This document shows positions 15,368-18,825 of a stretch of 18,825 bases of DNA, one piece after another. Location: the NCBI GenBank assembly GCA_019454665.1, contig JACFNW010000007.1, forward strand, positions 1 through 18,825, read 5' to 3'. The notes under the pieces are model-generated. The model was not told the DNA's origin, searched no databases, and was given only the letters and a program-made list of their open reading frames with translations. How positions within the stretch are numbered: position 1 is the first letter of the stretch; every line of letters starts with the position of its first letter. The DNA is from Fimbriimonadaceae bacterium. Its GTDB lineage: Bacteria; Armatimonadota; Fimbriimonadia; Fimbriimonadales; Fimbriimonadaceae. A program made the translations under genes and the position numbers.

Positions 15368-15385
15368 CCGAGAGCTCCGTCTCGG
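15368..15385 (-). terminator. Short hairpin after the protease gene
   Basis: A 6-bp GC-rich inverted repeat, CCGAGA with TCTCGG, encloses a 6-nt loop. It begins 6 nt after the protease stop at 15392 and lies before the cNMP-binding gene start. With no U-tract and a short stem it could be a weak terminator, an attenuator or chance. Confidence 0.25.
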
Positions 15386-15391
15386 CGTTGA

Positions 15392-16480
15392 CTAGGAGGC
15401 CTTTGGCTGTCGTTTGCGGCGCAGGAATGCCAGAGCGCCCAGACCGACGACGGCGAGCGAGCTTGGCTCGGGAACGGTGGCGTCAATCCACGCGGCATGC
15501 TGCGTCGCATCCACCAGAACCGACAGGTCGCCATAGCGGCCTTGCGTGCGCCACGCGTCGTCGGCGTAGACGGGGTTCTCGCCCCAGCTGGTCACACCGA
15601 TGATCTGCCATTCGCCTTCGAGATTGGCAAACGTCGGTCCCCCGCTGTCTCCCTGACCGGTGCTGCCCTCCATCCAGACTTCCGGCAACTCCGCGTCGCC
15701 AAAGACGTCGCGGGCGGTGGGCAAACCGCCGAAGCCGGCCGCACTGGTTTGTCCCGTGGGCAAGAACGTGTCCGAAAGGTCAGAGTAGCTCTGGTTGTAG
15801 AGGGAGAACCCGGGATCGTTGGCCAACACGTTGGCCCGGTCGAGCGTGTTCCGGTTGGCGTTCGTGTTGTCGAAATCCGTGACCAAGATGCCGCCTTGGG
15901 GTCCGTTGCCGTTGAACGGAGTGGCGTACTGGCGGTCAATGCGGTTCATCATGGCCCGCTTGTTGCCGTCGCCGGGGTTCGAAGCGGCCGTTCCGTCGCC
16001 CCAGGCACCGTAGCCGACCGTTACGGAAGTGAGCCCGACGAAGTTGCCGGCAGAAGCGACGCGCGACGGCGTGACGCCCATGATCGGCGCATCCAGCCTG
16101 ACGAGCGCGATGTCGGCACCTTGGGTCGGGCCAACGTTGGGGCTGCCGGCCCAAGAAGGATGGAAGAAGATCGAAGTGGAGCTGAACGAGCTTTGGAGCG
16201 CTCCGATGTTGAACGTCCCCGTCACGCCTCCGGCTGTGCTGAAGTTGTGGCCCGCCGTAAGCACCCAGTTCGGGGCGATCAGCGTTCCGGTCGCCGAGAA
16301 CGAAGTGCCGCCCTCGGAATAGTCGAACGAGCCGACCGAGGCGAAAGGCGATTGTTGAGAGAGCCTCTGGTAGTGGGCATCGCTGACGCCGAAGGACGCG
16401 TCGAGAGAGAGGATCGCGCTGGACGACCCTGCCATGCCGATAGACGCCGCCATCAAGGCGGCCAACTTGAGTGACTTCAT
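15392..16480 (-). CDS. Secreted trypsin-like serine protease with PEP-CTERM tail
   Basis: A 362-residue chymotrypsin-fold (S1) protease. The signal peptide occupies about 1-22 (KLAALMAASIGMAGSSSA). The catalytic triad reads directly: His78 in LTAGHN, Asp123 in GADIALVRL, Ser279 in GQGDSGGP. The C-terminus is a PEP-CTERM signal: VPEPSS at 336-341, a hydrophobic helix, then RRKRQ. It should be exported and sorted by an exosortase to the surface or extracellular matrix. Its targets are unknown. The ATG at 16480 begins the signal peptide cleanly; a TTG five codons upstream (16495) would add MVGCY and is less likely. A good promoter lies directly upstream at 16521-16550. The cNMP-binding gene follows after 38 bp. 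Confidence 0.92.
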   Translation of the reverse strand: MKSLKLAALMAASIGMAGSSSAILSLDASFGVSDAHYQRLSQQSPFASVGSFDYSEGGTSFSATGTLIAPNWVLTAGHNFSTAGGVTGTFNIGALQSSFSSTSIFFHPSWAGSPNVGPTQGADIALVRLDAPIMGVTPSRVASAGNFVGLTSVTVGYGAWGDGTAASNPGDGNKRAMMNRIDRQYATPFNGNGPQGGILVTDFDNTNANRNTLDRANVLANDPGFSLYNQSYSDLSDTFLPTGQTSAAGFGGLPTARDVFGDAELPEVWMEGSTGQGDSGGPTFANLEGEWQIIGVTSWGENPVYADDAWRTQGRYGDLSVLVDATQHAAWIDATVPEPSSLAVVGLGALAFLRRKRQPKAS

Positions 16481-16495
16481 ATAGCAACCAACCAC

Positions 16496-16514
16496 GGGCG
16501 GGAACCAACCGCCC
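16496..16514 (-). promoter_or_regulatory. Small GC hairpin in the protease leader
   Basis: A 6-bp inverted repeat, GGGCGG with CCGCCC, has a 7-nt loop and lies between the predicted transcription start (about 16514) and the ATG at 16480. The minus strand also carries GGTTGGTT twice here, on either side of one hairpin arm. It could be a leader element; nothing more can be said. Confidence 0.3.
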
Positions 16515-16520
16515 CCGCGA

Positions 16521-16550
16521 AGTATCGCACGGTCTACCGGCGAGTTTCAA
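16521..16550 (-). promoter_or_regulatory. Probable sigma-70 promoter for the protease gene
   Basis: On the minus strand the -35 TTGAAA (16545-16550, five of six consensus) is separated by 18 nt from the -10 GATACT (16521-16526, four of six), which is preceded by TGC as in extended -10 promoters. It begins just after the stop of the PD40 gene at 16560 and would give a leader of about 33 nt. Confidence 0.55.
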
Positions 16551-16559
16551 GCACCTTCG

Positions 16560-17849
16560 CTAACTTTGTGGACTGAACGAAACACTCGAGTAGTTCTTCT
16601 TGCCGTCGGAGACCCGCTTGGGTTCGCCGCCGGTGCGCGCGATCGTGTAGATCGAACGCGCTCCGTCTCGCATCAGGAACACGATTGTGTTGCCGTCGGG
16701 ATGCCACGAGGGCGATGACACCGGGCCCTGGAGCAGACCTGTGCCCGATGCGCCCGACGCTTCGGCGAGATCCATCAGAATCAGGCCGCCCGGGGCGAAG
16801 AGGCCGTTCTCGTCGGTCGTGCCCAAAACGGCGGCGATCCGGGTGCCATCGGGTGACACGGCCGGCTCGCGAAAGATCGTCTGGTCGTCCGGAGTGGCGG
16901 CCATGACGACCATGCCGGGAGCCGAAGGCGAGAAGCGATTGGGCGTTTTGGTGGGATCGTCGGGGTCCACGAAGCCGACCACGTTTCGGAACGGTCGCAC
17001 GACCTCGCCCTTCTCGTTGACGAACGCCTCGGGCGGGTTGGCCGGATCGGGGAAGTCGAATCCCTCGACGCTGAACACGATGGCGCCTGTCTTGGGGTTC
17101 ACATCGAAATCCACACGTTCGCCGGCGATGATGGCGTGCGGCAGCGAGTAATAGCCCACCTGCTCGGGTGTGGCGTCTTCGGGGATGACCTGACTCTGGA
17201 CAATGAGCACCTGGCCACCTTCGGCGCGTTGCATGACGGCGGCGATCCAGCGGCGATCCTTGCCCCACTTGGCAGCCTTGAACGATTGACCGAACCGCTC
17301 GTAAAGCTGGTCGAACTGACCGACCGAGCCGCCATCTTCGCTTCTGCCGACTTCGCGGGCCATGGGCGGCAGCAGTTGGCGCGTGCTGCCCTCCTTCGGG
17401 TCGAACTGCAAGACCCGGCCTCCGGCGGTGATCAGGCCCAAATCTTCGCTTCCGGTCAGCTCGGTCGTTCCAAAAAAGGGGGTGCCCTTGCTGCGCGAAT
17501 CGAGCGTCCGGCGGCGCACTTCGTCGCGCGCCAGATTCCACCGAAAGATGTGGAACGTGTCGTCCTCGCGATCGGCCACGAAGAACACGCGGTCGCCCTT
17601 CTTGTTCCACACGGCGTCGCGCTCTTGGAACTTGGGCTGGTAGCCCGGCGATCGGCGTTCGTTGCCGTCGGCATCGAACACCACGGCCTGCGATCCTTCG
17701 TCGGTCTCTTCGACGGCGACGATCCAACCCGGAGTCGCGATCGTGCCGGGGTCGAAGTCGCTGACCTTTTGGATCATGTTGTAGCCGATGAACAGCGCGC
17801 CGAAGAGGACGACGGCGATCGCGGAGCGGATGGCGAGTTTCTTGTTCAT
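16560..17849 (-). CDS. Membrane-anchored PD40/TolB-like beta-propeller protein
   Basis: The 429-residue protein has one N-terminal hydrophobic helix (about 7-24, IRSAIAVVLFGALFIGYNMI) acting as an uncleaved anchor or signal. A long beta-propeller-like region follows, with repeated TolB/PD40 strands such as YQPKFQERDAVWNKKGDRVFFVADRE, FREPAVSPDGTRIAAVL and SSPSWHPDGNTIVFLM. Repeats of this form mediate protein binding or sit beside peptidase domains; no enzyme domain is attached here. The ATG at 17849 overlaps the fmt stop as ATGA, so the gene is probably translated as part of the fmt operon. Frame-open sequence further upstream is antisense shadow of fmt and was excluded. The function is unknown. 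A 3'-end hairpin is lacking, and the protease promoter begins directly after the stop. Confidence 0.85.
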   Translation of the reverse strand: MNKKLAIRSAIAVVLFGALFIGYNMIQKVSDFDPGTIATPGWIVAVEETDEGSQAVVFDADGNERRSPGYQPKFQERDAVWNKKGDRVFFVADREDDTFHIFRWNLARDEVRRRTLDSRSKGTPFFGTTELTGSEDLGLITAGGRVLQFDPKEGSTRQLLPPMAREVGRSEDGGSVGQFDQLYERFGQSFKAAKWGKDRRWIAAVMQRAEGGQVLIVQSQVIPEDATPEQVGYYSLPHAIIAGERVDFDVNPKTGAIVFSVEGFDFPDPANPPEAFVNEKGEVVRPFRNVVGFVDPDDPTKTPNRFSPSAPGMVVMAATPDDQTIFREPAVSPDGTRIAAVLGTTDENGLFAPGGLILMDLAEASGASGTGLLQGPVSSPSWHPDGNTIVFLMRDGARSIYTIARTGGEPKRVSDGKKNYSSVSFSPQS

Positions 17850-18775
17850 GCGGTGCGCTCGTGTGGAACCAGAGTCATACCCCGCGATAGGCGGGCTCCG
17901 TTGGCGAAATCCCTTCCAGACATGCGCTTTTTGCCTTCGGGTTGCACGGTTCGCAACTCCAAAGAGCCCGAAGCGCATGCGAGAAGAGGAACGGGATCGA
18001 GGGCGAGCAAGGTTCCCGCCGTGCCGCTCGCGGAGTTCAAACGGGCTTCGGAAAGCCGGACGTGGCCAACCACCGTCTCCAAGAACGCGCCCGGGCCGGG
18101 GGTGAATGCGCGGAAACGATCGTATTCCCTTGGTGCGGGGTTGAGGACGACTATTCGGGCCTCCTCCTTGGCGATCTTCGGGGCGTACGTGGCCTGTTCG
18201 TGGTCTTGCGGAACACGTGGATAGTCGCCGGCGGCGATGCGCGGCATCCAGGCTTCGGCGAGGTCGGCGGCCAATTCGGCCAAGCGAACGAAGAGTTCGC
18301 CCGCCGTCTCGTCGGGGCCGATGGGCGTGGCGACGGTCGCGATGGCGTCGCCCGTGTCCATGCCCCTGTCCATCTGCATCAACGTGACGCCCGTCTCGGA
18401 CTCGCCCTCGAAGATGGCGCGTTGGATCGGCGCCGCGCCACGGTACTTGGGGAGCAAGGACCCGTGCAGGTTGATGCCGCCCCGCTTGGCCGCGTTCAGC
18501 AGCCGCTCCGGCATGATCTGGCCGTACGCTGCGACCACCAGAGCATCGGCCTCGAGCGCGGCGACATGCTCGATGAAGCCCGGCTCGCGGCACCGCTCGG
18601 GCGTTTCGCACGGCAGGCCCAATTCGGCGGCCGCAGCCTTGACCGGCGAGGGATGGAGCTGCATCTTGCGCCCCGAGGGGCGATCGGGTTGCGCCACGAC
18701 CAGCGAGACGTGCGGCGCCAGGCGGCGCAATGCCGGCACCGCGAAGTCGGCCGTCCCGAAGAAGACCAGTTTCAT
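17846..18775 (-). CDS. fmt: Methionyl-tRNA formyltransferase
   Basis: Fmt formylates initiator Met-tRNA with 10-formyltetrahydrofolate so that translation can begin. The 309-residue protein is of normal length. The N-terminus MKLVFFGTADFAVPAL is typical. The catalytic residues are Asn102 and His104 in INLHGSLLPKYRGAAPIQRA, and Asp140 in MDRGMDTGD, spaced as in the E. coli enzyme (Asn106, His108, Asp144). The C-terminal anticodon-arm-binding domain follows (about 205-309). The ATG at 18775 overlaps the stop of an upstream gene as ATGA, and its own stop overlaps the PD40 gene in the same way. In many bacteria def or priA lies upstream of fmt, and one of these may be the overlapping gene. Confidence 0.97.
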   Translation of the reverse strand: MKLVFFGTADFAVPALRRLAPHVSLVVAQPDRPSGRKMQLHPSPVKAAAAELGLPCETPERCREPGFIEHVAALEADALVVAAYGQIMPERLLNAAKRGGINLHGSLLPKYRGAAPIQRAIFEGESETGVTLMQMDRGMDTGDAIATVATPIGPDETAGELFVRLAELAADLAEAWMPRIAAGDYPRVPQDHEQATYAPKIAKEEARIVVLNPAPREYDRFRAFTPGPGAFLETVVGHVRLSEARLNSASGTAGTLLALDPVPLLACASGSLELRTVQPEGKKRMSGRDFANGARLSRGMTLVPHERTA

Positions 18776-18825
18776 TCGTCGTCTTCGCCGTTCGGGTCTT
18801 GCCAGAACAGCGTGGCGGGATCCAC
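18772..18825 (-). CDS. C-terminal end of an upstream gene in the fmt operon
   Basis: Seventeen codons and a TGA are visible, encoding VDPATLFWQDPNGEDDE. The frame is identified by the 4-nt ATGA overlap with fmt, which matches the other junctions in the window. The acidic tail is too short to assign. By gene order it could be def (peptide deformylase) or priA, but nothing in the visible residues proves either. Confidence 0.5.
   Translation of the reverse strand: MDPATLFWQDPNGEDDE

Noticed and set aside
1..18825. CRISPR array, insertion sequence, tRNA/rRNA or phage genes
   Set aside because: No regularly spaced repeats, transposase motifs, terminal inverted repeats or cloverleaf-forming segments were noticed when reading both strands; nearly all DNA is explained by genes.

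Overview
This 18.8 kb, GC-rich window is bacterial and densely coding, with nearly every gene on the minus strand. The organism looks diderm. It has a small outer-membrane beta-barrel with an aromatic C-terminus, two secreted proteins with PEP-CTERM exosortase-sorting tails, and large secreted FlgD-Ig/Fn3-type surface proteins. Together with a MutL-type reactivase these suggest an Armatimonadota-like lineage (Fimbriimonadia type). That placement is an inference from gene content, not from any marker search.

Layout by coordinate, all minus unless stated. 1-1603: MutL/GlmL-family ASKHA ATPase, cut by the left edge. 1753-2544: PEP-CTERM protein behind a near-consensus sigma-70 promoter and a structured leader of about 125 nt. 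5526-2748: dTDP-sugar operon rfbB-rfbA followed by an NlpC/P60 peptidase, joined by 4-nt overlaps. 8433-5638 and 10560-8515: two large secreted proteins, the second with a CsgG-like N-terminus and a Gly/Thr repeat. 11366-10815: coaE. 11430-11981 (+): two-TM protein. 12369-11935: orphan Rcp-like response regulator, overlapping the previous gene tail to tail. 13015-12476: GIY-YIG-fold protein that appears to have lost its catalytic residues. 13086-13571 (+): outer-membrane barrel. 15353-13575: compact cluster of a cyclic-nucleotide-binding protein, a broken bifunctional nuclease, a CBS-pair protein and a Bcp peroxiredoxin. 16480-15392: PEP-CTERM trypsin-like protease with its own promoter. 18775-16560: fmt coupled to a membrane-anchored PD40 propeller. 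18825-18772: tail of a further gene overlapping fmt.

The window is mostly housekeeping genes plus cell-surface proteins. No transposase, CRISPR array, phage gene, tRNA or rRNA was seen. The observations most worth following are the catalytically erased GIY-YIG protein, the frameshifted nuclease inside the small signalling operon, the PEP-CTERM leader with a hairpin over the ribosome binding site, and the coupling of a peptidoglycan-type peptidase to rfbBA. Translational coupling by ATGA or GTGA overlaps recurs four times. Hairpins lacking a good U-tract sit in several intergenic gaps.
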